In this document: piece after piece, positions 43,989 through 51,856 of the stretch | How the letters are laid out: each line of letters opens with the position of its first letter | How positions within the stretch are numbered: position 1 is the stretch's first letter | Assembly: GCA_039931555.1 (NCBI GenBank) | Contig: JBDTRP010000159.1 | Coordinates: 1-64,000, forward strand | DNA from: JAENVT01 sp039931555 | Lineage (GTDB): Bacteria; Actinomycetota; Acidimicrobiia; Acidimicrobiales; Ilumatobacteraceae | Direction of reading: 5' to 3' | DNA: 64,000 nucleotides | Position numbers and translations under genes: made by a program | Notes under the pieces: generated by a model | What the model saw: only the letters and a program-made list of their open reading frames with translations | Told to the model about the DNA's origin: nothing | The model's database searches: none

Positions 43989-45122
43989 TCAAACCGTGCG
44001 AGTGCGCCCCAACGTGACAGCAGCCTCGCGGTGCAGGCGGCCGAAGTTGTAGTACGCCGCGCACGCGCCCTCGGATGAGACCATGCACGTACCGATCGGG
44101 GTCTCAGGTGTGCATGCCGTGCCGAAGACCTTGCACTCCCACGGCTTGATCACGCCCTTCAACACCTCGCCGCACTGGCATGCCTTCGGATCGGCCACGC
44201 GCACCCCGGGGACCGAATAGTGAAGTTCGGCGTCCCAGTCGGCGAACTCGGTGCGCAGCCGCAATGCGCTCTGCGAGATGAACCCGAGCCCGCGCCACTC
44301 GAAGTGCGGCCGCAGCTCGAAGACCTCGGCCAGGATCTGCAGCGCCCGCGGGTTGCCCTCGTCACGAACCACCCGCGAGTACTGGTTCTCGACTTCACAA
44401 CGACCCTCGCGGATCTGCATCAACAACATCACGATCGCCTGCAGGATGTCGAGGGGCTCGAAGCCGGCCGTGACCAACGGCTTGCCGTACTTCTCGGGCA
44501 CGAACCGGTACGGTCGATTGCCCACCACGGTCGACACGTGCCCTGGCCCGAGGAACCCGTCGAGGCGCAGGTCGGGCGACTCGAGGATCGCCTTGATCGG
44601 CGGCACGATGGTGACGTGGTTGGAGAACACGTGGAAGTTCATCACGCGGTCCTTCCGGGCGTGCAACAAGGTGACCGCGGTCGAGGGCGCTGTGGTCTCG
44701 AAGCCGACGGCGAAGAACACGACCGATCGATCCGGGTTCTCGACAGCGATCTGCAACGCGTCGAGCGGCGAGTACACGAAGCGCACGTCTGCGCCGCGGG
44801 CTTTGGCGGCCAGCAGGTTGCCGTGACTGCCCGGCACGCGCATCATGTCGCCGAACGATGTGAAGATCACCCCTGGCGTCTCGGCGATCGCGATCGCGTC
44901 GTCGACTCGGCCCATGGGGATGACACACACCGGGCAGCCAGGGCCGTGGACCAACTCGACCTGCTCGGGCAGCACGTGCTCGATGCCGTGGCGGTAGATG
45001 GTGTGCGTGTGGCCACCACACACCTCCATGAACTTGAAGTGGTCGTCGCCGGAGAGATCGCCGATGCGCGCGAGCAACCGGCGCGCCGTGACCGGGTCGC
45101 GATACTCGTCGACGAACTTCAC
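43989..45122 (-). CDS. hypD: Hydrogenase formation protein HypD
   Basis: HypD (377 aa) is the iron-sulfur scaffold on which HypC and HypD assemble the Fe(CN)2CO group. It shows MEVCGGHTHTIYRHG, the redox pair in HGPGCPVCVIP, and the C-terminal [4Fe-4S] region with the cysteines of ACQCGEVLKG, WECKVFG, and IGTCMVSSEGACAAYYN. Full length. It lies seven bases after a small membrane-protein gene and is followed by DUF1206. Confidence 0.96.
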   Translation of the reverse strand: MKFVDEYRDPVTARRLLARIGDLSGDDHFKFMEVCGGHTHTIYRHGIEHVLPEQVELVHGPGCPVCVIPMGRVDDAIAIAETPGVIFTSFGDMMRVPGSHGNLLAAKARGADVRFVYSPLDALQIAVENPDRSVVFFAVGFETTAPSTAVTLLHARKDRVMNFHVFSNHVTIVPPIKAILESPDLRLDGFLGPGHVSTVVGNRPYRFVPEKYGKPLVTAGFEPLDILQAIVMLLMQIREGRCEVENQYSRVVRDEGNPRALQILAEVFELRPHFEWRGLGFISQSALRLRTEFADWDAELHYSVPGVRVADPKACQCGEVLKGVIKPWECKVFGTACTPETPIGTCMVSSEGACAAYYNFGRLHREAAVTLGRTRTV

Positions 45123-45129
45123 CGACGCG

Positions 45130-45375
45130 TCATCCTGTCGGACGGAGGGCGGTCACCGTGCTCGTGGTTGCCCCGCTGGATTGAAGGCGTTCGGCCAGCA
45201 TCCCACCGCCTCTGCTGATCAGGCTGGCGGCCATGGCCAGACCTCCCGTCATCAGTTCCTTGGCTTCGTCGGACGCCCGAATGGTCGCCCACGCATCCTT
45301 CAACTCCTCCAGGCCTTGCTCACCCGACTTCACACCCATCATGTAGCCGACGATCACCCCGACGATCACTCCCAT
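45130..45375 (-). CDS. Small membrane-anchored protein, copy 1
   Basis: An 81-residue protein: an N-terminal hydrophobic stretch MGVIVGVIVGYMMGVKSG, then an amphipathic helical tail (ELKDAWATIRASDEAKELM). The gene at 59023 encodes a paralogue with the same plan (GYVMGARAG, then SAIRESDEFHDF). No named family is recognised. It sits between hypC (overlap ten bases) and hypD in the hydrogenase operon. A role as membrane tether or assembly aid is a guess. The copy at 59 kb lies next to another YceI-domain gene, as this one does here. Confidence 0.75.
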   Translation of the reverse strand: MGVIVGVIVGYMMGVKSGEQGLEELKDAWATIRASDEAKELMTGGLAMAASLISRGGGMLAERLQSSGATTSTVTALRPTG

Positions 45376-45683
45376 TGCTCGCTCACTCCTCTCGGTATTG
45401 CTCCTGTGGTTGTCGACGATGGCGAGGCCATCAAGGCCTCGACCTCGTCGGTGAACATCTCGCCCATCATCTGCAGCGACGCGAGGGCAAGATCGGCCTC
45501 GGCCTGGTCGATCTTCGACATGGCGAATCCGACGTGGATCAGCACCCAGTCTCCCGGTACGAGGTGCTCGTCCTCGAGGAGACCGATGTTGATCATCCGA
45601 CCGACGCCGCTGACGTCGGCGCGGGCGAGGTGGTCATGCGTCGGGTGCAACTCGACGATCTGGCCGGGGATGCCGAGGCACAT
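45366..45683 (-). CDS. hypC: Hydrogenase maturation chaperone HypC
   Basis: HypC (105 aa) begins MCLGIPGQIVEL; the Cys2 left after Met removal binds the iron group with HypD and carries it to the large subunit. The OB-like body (VGRMINIGLL, VPGDWVLIHVGFAMSKID) is standard. A 25-residue C-terminal tail beyond EADLALASLQ is not conserved. Start at 45683, one base after the YceI stop. A second HypC-like domain is found fused at 57306. Confidence 0.93.
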   Translation of the reverse strand: MCLGIPGQIVELHPTHDHLARADVSGVGRMINIGLLEDEHLVPGDWVLIHVGFAMSKIDQAEADLALASLQMMGEMFTDEVEALMASPSSTTTGAIPRGVSEQWE

Positions 45684-45684
45684 C

Positions 45685-46197
45685 TCAGTTCTCCTTCTCC
45701 GCGACGATCTCGACACGCACGGTCACTTCTGGTTGGACTTTGAGCATCAGGATCCGAGGGGGCTCCATGCCGAAATCGCGGATGTCGAAGGTCGACGCGC
45801 CCCCGAGGTTGAGGTTGCCGTCGGCGCCGATCGCGACGGTCATCGAGTCCTCGTAGGTGTGGGTGACGCCGCGGAAGGTCAGGTCACCACGAACGGCGTA
45901 CTCGATCCCCTCGTTGGTGTGCTTCATCGACTTCAGGTCGCCGGAGATGCTCGGAAACCGCCGTGCGTCGATGCGCCGGTGTAGCTCACGATCCTCGAAC
46001 GAGTTGCCCGACTTGAGGTTGACGACAGGGAACTCGAGATGACCGAGCACGGGTTGGTCGACGTTGACCTTGCCTTTGGTGACGTCGAGGTCGAGCCAGC
46101 CTTCGAGGCCCTCGGCCTCGGTGTGGATCGGGTGCACGTTCGAACGCGCCTCGATCCACACGCGGGACCGGGTCGGGAGGATCCGGTAACGAGCCAC
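45685..46197 (-). CDS. YceI-family protein (isoprenoid-binding fold) without signal peptide
   Basis: A 170-residue single-domain YceI protein, a lipocalin-like beta barrel that in studied members binds a polyisoprenoid such as a quinone. Family features: SNVHPIHTEAEGLEGWLDLD, NLKSGNSFEDRELHRRIDA, RFPSISGDLKSM, GDLTFRGVTHTYED. Most YceI proteins are secreted; this one starts directly with the barrel (MARYRILPTRSRVW), so it is cytoplasmic. It is embedded in the hydrogenase operon, six bases after a 34-residue membrane peptide gene and one base before hypC. A part in passing electrons to menaquinone is a hypothesis. Confidence 0.88.
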   Translation of the reverse strand: MARYRILPTRSRVWIEARSNVHPIHTEAEGLEGWLDLDVTKGKVNVDQPVLGHLEFPVVNLKSGNSFEDRELHRRIDARRFPSISGDLKSMKHTNEGIEYAVRGDLTFRGVTHTYEDSMTVAIGADGNLNLGGASTFDIRDFGMEPPRILMLKVQPEVTVRVEIVAEKEN

Positions 46198-46203
46198 GAG
46201 CGC

Positions 46204-46308
46204 TTACATCTCGCGCATCTTGAGATATCGGGCGACATCGGGCAGCGACTTGACCACGATCGTGGCGAGCAGGGCGAACAGCAACGAGAACAGGAGGCGA
46301 TGGATCAT
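46204..46308 (-). CDS. 34-residue single-helix membrane peptide (DUF6893-like)
   Basis: A tiny gene: MIHRLLFSLLFALLATIVVK, then a basic tail SLPDVARYLKMREM. One transmembrane helix with a cytoplasmic tail is predicted. Small proteins of this type (DUF6893) occur in group 1h hydrogenase clusters of other actinobacteria; I make that assignment from memory with moderate confidence. The start overlaps the protease-fusion stop (ATGA), and YceI follows six bases later, which supports translation despite the size. Confidence 0.7.
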   Translation of the reverse strand: MIHRLLFSLLFALLATIVVKSLPDVARYLKMREM

Positions 46309-48173
46309 GGTTGAAGTTCCTTGTCTGGAGTGGAATGGATGTCGGCGAGAACCTGGTGGACTGCTGCAACGGCTGGTGCGACCGCCGCCGCGACCGGCTG
46401 GGAGAGGCCGATGCCCTCGTCGAGGGTCAGTGGTTGGCATCCTACGACCACCACGCGAGGTACATGGCCTCCCATACTGGCCAGCAGGCCGAGGACAACC
46501 GCAGGGTTCATCGAATGGGCGTCGACGCTCGTCGGGTCGATCGACTCGACGTCGGGCTCGAAGATCGCCACCGTGCCGGCCGGCTCGCCCAACGGCATGG
46601 CATCGATCAGTACCAGCGCGTCGTAGCCCTCGAGCAGCTCGTAGGCCAGGTGCACACCGCGAATGCCGAAATCTTGTGCCGTTGTGCCGTCAGGCAGCAT
46701 GGCCGGGTCGATGTGCTTGATGACCTCGACCCCGAAGCCGTCGTCGCCGAGGAAGATGTTGCCGATCCCCGCCACCAGCGCCCGCAGCGTTCGCAGGACC
46801 TCGATCTCGTCGGGGTGGAAGTACAAGAACCGTCCTTGCCATTCGAGCATGTCGGCTGCTGGATCGTCGTCGAGCGCCACGGCGACGTGTTGCGCACCGT
46901 CGACGTCGTTGAACACGCCCTTCACGGTCGCCAGACGACCGGCATAGAACAGATCGTGCGCGTCGGCCCTGCGGGACGGCCGGAGGCGCACCCGGGTGCC
47001 CGTGCCGACCTCGACACCGCCGATGCGCATCGTGTCGGTGAAGGGATCGAACGACGAGTCCTGACCCGGGTCCCACCACGGCACCGAGGGTTCGGGCTCG
47101 ACGACCGGCCCGATCGGGCGAAGGGTGCGCAAGGCTCCGTGCAGCCGCGACCAGATCTCGTCGGGCATCTGGTCGCAGCGGTCGATGATGGCTGCTGCCC
47201 GCGCGTCCGTACCTCGGGCCTCCGCCTTCTCGTCGTCGGTCAAGGTCAACACGCGCAGCGCGAGGATCTCGTCGATCTCGGTCGAGTCGCAAAAGTCGCC
47301 GGCACTCTCGGGAGCGATCGCCGGGAAGTCGTACAGGATGATCGGCGACGACAGCATCACGTCGCTGGTGATCGTGTCACCGATCAGCACGGGAAAGGTG
47401 CCGTCGTTGACGCACCCGGACACCGCGTCCTCGGCGGCAGCGCTGGGCTCCAGCAACGAGACGAACCTGGCGTTGTCGGCTGCCAGCAGCGTGTGCACGG
47501 CGATCAGCGACCGCCGCATGGCCACATCGCGGTTCGCTCCTTCGGCGCTCCACGCTGTCGTGTTCTCGATGGCCACCGAGACTTTCACGAACCGTCCACC
47601 CCCGGCCGCGGCTCGGATCGACGTCCTGACCAGGCCATCGACCTGCTCGCATCGCCGAACTGCGCGACCGATGACCTCGCCGCGATGGTCGCGCAGCAGC
47701 TCGATGTTTTCGCCGGCCGGCATGGTGATGGGATGCTCCCGTGTCGCCTGGTCGGTCGAGAGAAGCTCAGCGACGTCGAGGTCGATCTCGTGCTCGATGG
47801 CTTCGTCCCACGGCACGACGGTCGTGTCATCGACGACGAGCGCGGCGACGGGGGAGTACGTGAGCCCACCGTCGGCCGTTGCCTCGACCTGGCGATGCTG
47901 GGCCTGGAGGCAGCGGATGCGCACGCTGAGTTGCGATTGATCACCGCGGTCGACGATCACTTCAGTGCACATCGCCGAGCGTTCACTTCCCGACGATGTC
48001 GCGTACGCGGGCGGGGCGAGCACACCGAACTGCCAGCGCAGCTGGTTCTTCTGCGCCGATGCCCGGTAGGGATACAGCACGTACCCCTCGTACAGCACGG
48101 CGTCGGCGACCTGGCGCGCCGACGCGAACCGATCCGTGCGCAGCTCCGGGTCATGGATTGTCGGCCCGGTCAT
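46305..48173 (-). CDS. Fusion of an uncharacterised hydrogenase-associated domain with a hydrogenase maturation protease
   Basis: A 622-residue protein. Residues 1 to about 460 form an uncharacterised region that starts MTGPTIHDPELRTDRFASAR and includes GYVLYPYRASAQKNQLRWQF and, near its end, RVRLRPSRRADAHDLFYAG, an SH3-like segment, and FLYFHPDEIEVL. From about 466 the HyaD/HybD-type endopeptidase follows: VAGIGNIFLGDDGFGVEVIK, ALVLIDAMPLGEPAG, DAHSMNP, with the metal ligands expected for the peptidase that removes the large-subunit C-terminal extension. The two parts are joined without a stop codon. It overlaps DUF6084 and the 34-residue gene by four bases each. Confidence 0.88.
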   Translation of the reverse strand: MTGPTIHDPELRTDRFASARQVADAVLYEGYVLYPYRASAQKNQLRWQFGVLAPPAYATSSGSERSAMCTEVIVDRGDQSQLSVRIRCLQAQHRQVEATADGGLTYSPVAALVVDDTTVVPWDEAIEHEIDLDVAELLSTDQATREHPITMPAGENIELLRDHRGEVIGRAVRRCEQVDGLVRTSIRAAAGGGRFVKVSVAIENTTAWSAEGANRDVAMRRSLIAVHTLLAADNARFVSLLEPSAAAEDAVSGCVNDGTFPVLIGDTITSDVMLSSPIILYDFPAIAPESAGDFCDSTEIDEILALRVLTLTDDEKAEARGTDARAAAIIDRCDQMPDEIWSRLHGALRTLRPIGPVVEPEPSVPWWDPGQDSSFDPFTDTMRIGGVEVGTGTRVRLRPSRRADAHDLFYAGRLATVKGVFNDVDGAQHVAVALDDDPAADMLEWQGRFLYFHPDEIEVLRTLRALVAGIGNIFLGDDGFGVEVIKHIDPAMLPDGTTAQDFGIRGVHLAYELLEGYDALVLIDAMPLGEPAGTVAIFEPDVESIDPTSVDAHSMNPAVVLGLLASMGGHVPRVVVVGCQPLTLDEGIGLSQPVAAAVAPAVAAVHQVLADIHSTPDKELQP

Positions 48174-48808
48174 CCGTCCTCCCCGGCTTCTTTCAACAAC
48201 CGCTCGAACGTCTCGTCCCACGACAGCAGTGCCCGTGCCGACTTGTACCGCTGGAGCGCGTCGAGGGTCTCGCGTCGCAGGCGCAGCCATCCGGTGTTGG
48301 GGAAGTACAGGTCCATCATGTCGCGCCACAAGGCGACCGGCAGCCGGTACGACGCCTCCTCGCTCCATGAGACGGGCGCCGCGTTCAGCCCCGCCGCGCT
48401 CTTGCCGAAGACCGTGCCGGAGAACATCACCACGATCGGGATCTCGCCGTCATCGAGCGCATGCATGTATTTGGCCGCGGCGATCTCGAAGTCGTAGGTG
48501 CACGTGATCGGCAGGTCGACCTCGGTCTCGCCGGTGAAGCCCGTGACCGTCATGCTCACGTTGGTCCACAAGAAGGGCCGCAACGTGTCGCCCCACCGCG
48601 GAGTCTCGCCGAACAACTCCGTCAGGCGCGCTTCCTCGTCGGGGTCGTAGTGCCGGCGCTTGGGTTCGATCATGATCTGGCTGCGCAGCGCCAGGGCGTG
48701 CACGGGCTGTCCGTCGGCAGCGACGATCCGCAGCCGCAAGGCGAGCGTCGGCACGGCGGCGTACGCCTCGACCCTGGCGCCCACGACCTCGAACGAGACC
48801 GGGCTCAT
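48170..48808 (-). CDS. DUF6084 family protein of the hydrogenase cluster
   Basis: A 212-residue soluble protein starting MSPVSFEVVGARVEAYAAVP, with PFLWTNVSMTVTGFTGETEV and MFSGTVFGKSAAGLNAAPVSW. It is mostly beta in character and lacks metal motifs. I assign it to DUF6084 from its company and general resemblance; the function is not known. Both ends overlap neighbours by one to four bases, consistent with a stoichiometric role in the hydrogenase operon. Confidence 0.75.
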   Translation of the reverse strand: MSPVSFEVVGARVEAYAAVPTLALRLRIVAADGQPVHALALRSQIMIEPKRRHYDPDEEARLTELFGETPRWGDTLRPFLWTNVSMTVTGFTGETEVDLPITCTYDFEIAAAKYMHALDDGEIPIVVMFSGTVFGKSAAGLNAAPVSWSEEASYRLPVALWRDMMDLYFPNTGWLRLRRETLDALQRYKSARALLSWDETFERLLKEAGEDG

Positions 48809-49479
48809 CAGCGGACACCCTCGGTCGATGCACGCGCTGGCACGGCCTTGGCGCGCACGCGATCGAAGAAGGCGTCGAGCGCGGCGTGCGCTTCGGCGCC
48901 ACCGTCGAACCCCTTCCACAACCTGCGCAACTCGCCCACCAACTCATAGCAGACGTCGATGGGTACGAGGTAGCACTCGGCCGACGCCTCACCCGATCGG
49001 CGCCCGGCGCTGCGTACGAGGAACGCCTCGACATCGGGTCGCAGCGATGCCAGGTCAGGATTGGCAGCGACGATCTGCTCCCACGAATCGAGCGACAGCA
49101 GCGACTCCGTGGCCCCGGCCGGACTAGGGTAGAAGGCCGCGACGTGGTCGAGTGAGGAGTTCATGAAGAAGAACGCGACGCCGACCGGGATCTGCAACGC
49201 GTCCCATTGTGACGACGACAGGGTGAATTCGGGGAACGACATGAAGCGATCCGGCACGGCGCGAAAGCGTGAGCCACCGGCACCGTCGGGTGCAAACACG
49301 AGGTAGCACGGGCGGCAGGCGCACATCATCGCGCGGCTCTCGAGGTCGACCACGTGGCCGTGATCATCGGGCAACAACTCGGCGCACAGTTCGCACCGCT
49401 CGCCGGGGCGCGGCTTTGGCTGCAGCGGCATCTCGCGGATCCTTTTCAGGACGGCGCCGAGTGGCTGCGGGCCACTCAC
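48808..49479 (-). CDS. DUF5947 family protein with cysteine-rich (rubredoxin-like) site
   Basis: A 223-residue protein. Near the N-terminus C29-x2-C32 (GERCELCAELL) and C53-x-C55-x2-C58 (MMCACRPCYLVF) form a zinc- or iron-binding knuckle. The rest is a mixed fold of unknown function (VGVAFFFMNSSLDHVAAFYPS). Proteins of this type lie next to NifU-like and large-subunit genes in group 1h clusters. GTG 49479 overlaps the NifU-like stop (GTGA); the longer frame from ATG 49515 lies inside that gene. A redox or metal-chaperone role is plausible but unproven. Confidence 0.8.
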   Translation of the reverse strand: MSGPQPLGAVLKRIREMPLQPKPRPGERCELCAELLPDDHGHVVDLESRAMMCACRPCYLVFAPDGAGGSRFRAVPDRFMSFPEFTLSSSQWDALQIPVGVAFFFMNSSLDHVAAFYPSPAGATESLLSLDSWEQIVAANPDLASLRPDVEAFLVRSAGRRSGEASAECYLVPIDVCYELVGELRRLWKGFDGGAEAHAALDAFFDRVRAKAVPARASTEGVR

Positions 49480-50051
49480 GGCACGCTCACGTCCGATGCG
49501 AACGCCGCGCCACACCCTGATGCCGGATCGAAGGCAGCGCTCGGTTTGGACCCGAGCAGGATGGGGATCGACACGGATTGCTCGGACGGCTCCTCGACGT
49601 CGATGATCGAGATCTCCGGCGCGGCATCGGTGATCGCCCGCTCCACGGTGGTACGCAACGTGACCGCTGAGGACGGGCAGCCGTCACAGCTTCCGAGCAG
49701 TCGAAGGCGTACCGCGCCCGCGCGCTCGTCGATGTCGAGCAGCTCGACATCGCCACCGTGGCCGGCGAGGAACGGTCGAACTGCTTCGAGTGCGTTGGCG
49801 ATGCGAACTGCGAGATCGTCGGGATGTAGCCCATTGGCGACCAGCAGGCTGGCCAGCAGATCGTCGGCGGTGATGCGCTCGATGAGGTCGGGCGCGTGCT
49901 GTTGCGCCAACTCCATGATCGTGGCCAGCCCGCTGCCGTACAGCTCGCTGACCAGTTGCAGCAGCTCGACTGCTTGATCGAAGACGCGTGGGTCGGCTCG
50001 CGCCTGCAGTGCCTCGAGCTTGTGCTCGATCGTCTCGCCGATCTCGGTCAC
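49476..50051 (-). CDS. NifU C-terminal-domain iron-sulfur protein
   Basis: A 191-residue protein. A helical N-terminal half (residues 1-75) precedes a NifU/Nfu-type domain with LEAVRPFLAGHGGDVELLDID and the cluster-binding pair C122/C125 in GSCDGCPSSAVTL. It may scaffold or carry Fe-S clusters for the small subunit, or act in electron transfer. Start is one base after the hhyL stop. The Nfu-like gene is a regular companion of actinobacterial group 1h hydrogenases. Confidence 0.88.
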   Translation of the reverse strand: MTEIGETIEHKLEALQARADPRVFDQAVELLQLVSELYGSGLATIMELAQQHAPDLIERITADDLLASLLVANGLHPDDLAVRIANALEAVRPFLAGHGGDVELLDIDERAGAVRLRLLGSCDGCPSSAVTLRTTVERAITDAAPEISIIDVEEPSEQSVSIPILLGSKPSAAFDPASGCGAAFASDVSVP

Positions 50052-50052
50052 C

Positions 50053-51852
50053 TCAGGTCAGGTCCTCGTGGTTGTACATGCTCGGCGAGTGCACCTTGCT
50101 CAACGTGTGGCCCTTGCCCATGTACATGTGCACGCCGCACGGCAGGCACGGGTCGAAGCTGCGAACCGTGCGCATGATGTCGATGCCCTTGAAGTGCTCG
50201 AGGTCGTTCTCCTCGAAGATCGGGCACCCCTGCACCGCGTCCTCGTACGGACCCGGGGTGCCGTAGATGTCGCGCGGGTTGGCGTTCCACGGCGTCGGCG
50301 GGTACGGGTGGTAGTTGGCGATCTTGCCGTCGCGGATCACCATGTGATGCGACAGCACGCCGCGCACGGCTTCGGTGAAGCCACAGCCGATCCCTTCGTC
50401 GGGAACGGTGAAGGGCTCCCATGTCTTGGTCTTGCCGGCCCGTACGTCGGCCAACGCCTTGTCGAGGAAGTGCAACGCTGCCGCTGCCGAGTAGGCCTGG
50501 AAGTACGTGCGCGCCCTGTTGCGCTCGATCGTGTTCGACCACTTCGGGATCTTCCATTCGAAGCTGACCGGGCCTTTGAGCGCCGTCTTGGGCAGGTTGA
50601 TCTGCACGCTCGAGCCGGTGGCCTTGACGTAGCCACCGAGATCCACCAGTCCCGACAGGGCGGTCGACCACAGGCGGGCCAACGGGCCGCCGCCAGTGTC
50701 GAGCGCCAGGTGATCCTTGCCGTCGAACCAACGTGGCGACATCACCCAGCTGTAGTTGGCGTCGAAGTCGCGCTTCTGCGGCCGCGGGATGGTCGTCTGG
50801 TTCCACGGGTGGTTGCGGTCGACCGGGTTGCCGAGCGGGTCCTTGGTGACGAAGATCTCCTGGTCTTCCCAGCTCTGGTAGAACGAGCTGCCGAGCAGGA
50901 TTCGGATGCCGAGGTTGATGTCGACGAGATCGTTGGTGACCAACTTGCCGTCGACGATGACACCCGGGGTCACGCCCATGGCCCGACCCCATTGGGTCAT
51001 GTCCTTGTACTGGAAGTTGCAGACGTCGGGATCCTGCCAGGCGCCCCAACAGCCGAGCAGGATGCGGCGATTGCCGACCTGCTCGTAGCCGGGCATCGCC
51101 TCGTAGAAGAAGTCGAACAAGTCGTCGTGCAACGGCACGACGCGCTTCATGAACTCGACGTAGCGCATCAACCGGCTGGCGTAGTCGGTGAACAACTGGA
51201 TCGTCGCGGTGGTGCCGACACCTCCGGGGTACAGCGTGGAGGGATGCACGTGGCGTCCTTCCATCAGGCAGAACATCTCTCGCGTGTACCGGCTGACCTG
51301 CAGGGCCTCGCGGTAGAACTCGCCCGTGAACGGGTTCAGGGTGCGCATGATGTCGCCGATGGTCTTGCAGCCGTGCTCGGCCGCGTGCGGGGCCTCGGTG
51401 CGGTTGGCCTGATCGAGCACGCCGGGGTTGGTCTCAGCGACCATCTTCTCGCAGAAGTCGACACCGACCAGGTTCTCCTGGAAGATGTTGTGGTCGAACA
51501 TGAACTCGGCCGCCTCGCCGAGGTTGACGATCTGTTCGCCGAGCGCCGGCGGCCGCACGCCGTAGGCCATGTTCTGGGCGTAGCAGGAACACGTGGCGTG
51601 GTTGTCGCCGCAGATGCCGCAGATGCGACTGGTGATGAAGTGGGCGTCGCGAGGGTCCTTGCCTTTCATGAAGATGCTGTACCCGCGGAAGATCGACGAC
51701 GTGCTGTGGCACTCGGCGACGGTCTTGTTGGCCCAGTCGATCTTGGTGTAGATCCCGAGGCTTCCGACGATGCGTGTGATCGGGTCCCACGCCATCTCGA
51801 TGAGTTGCTTGTCCTGGCCCTCCGGCCGCAGGGCTTCGGTCTTGGTTGCCAT
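50053..51852 (-). CDS. hhyL: [NiFe]-hydrogenase large subunit, group 1h
   Basis: The 599-residue catalytic subunit that binds the NiFe centre and oxidises H2. The two cysteine pairs are present: RICGICGDNHATC (C78, C81) and DPCLPCGVH (C569, C572). After His575 a 24-residue extension ends the precursor; the maturation protease cuts after that His. Length and the insert-rich sequence (WGAWQDPDVCNFQYKDMTQW) agree with the actinobacterial high-affinity group 1h, enzymes that scavenge atmospheric H2. Four bases separate it from hhyS. The gene symbol follows usage for this group. Confidence 0.95.
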   Translation of the reverse strand: MATKTEALRPEGQDKQLIEMAWDPITRIVGSLGIYTKIDWANKTVAECHSTSSIFRGYSIFMKGKDPRDAHFITSRICGICGDNHATCSCYAQNMAYGVRPPALGEQIVNLGEAAEFMFDHNIFQENLVGVDFCEKMVAETNPGVLDQANRTEAPHAAEHGCKTIGDIMRTLNPFTGEFYREALQVSRYTREMFCLMEGRHVHPSTLYPGGVGTTATIQLFTDYASRLMRYVEFMKRVVPLHDDLFDFFYEAMPGYEQVGNRRILLGCWGAWQDPDVCNFQYKDMTQWGRAMGVTPGVIVDGKLVTNDLVDINLGIRILLGSSFYQSWEDQEIFVTKDPLGNPVDRNHPWNQTTIPRPQKRDFDANYSWVMSPRWFDGKDHLALDTGGGPLARLWSTALSGLVDLGGYVKATGSSVQINLPKTALKGPVSFEWKIPKWSNTIERNRARTYFQAYSAAAALHFLDKALADVRAGKTKTWEPFTVPDEGIGCGFTEAVRGVLSHHMVIRDGKIANYHPYPPTPWNANPRDIYGTPGPYEDAVQGCPIFEENDLEHFKGIDIMRTVRSFDPCLPCGVHMYMGKGHTLSKVHSPSMYNHEDLT

Positions 51853-51856
51853 CGTC

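Noticed and set aside
46311..48497. Plus-strand open frame of 728 codons opposite the protease fusion
   Set aside because: It is the mirror of the real minus-strand gene; it has low-complexity Arg/Gly/Asp-rich sequence and no domain, while the minus strand encodes a clear hydrogenase protease.
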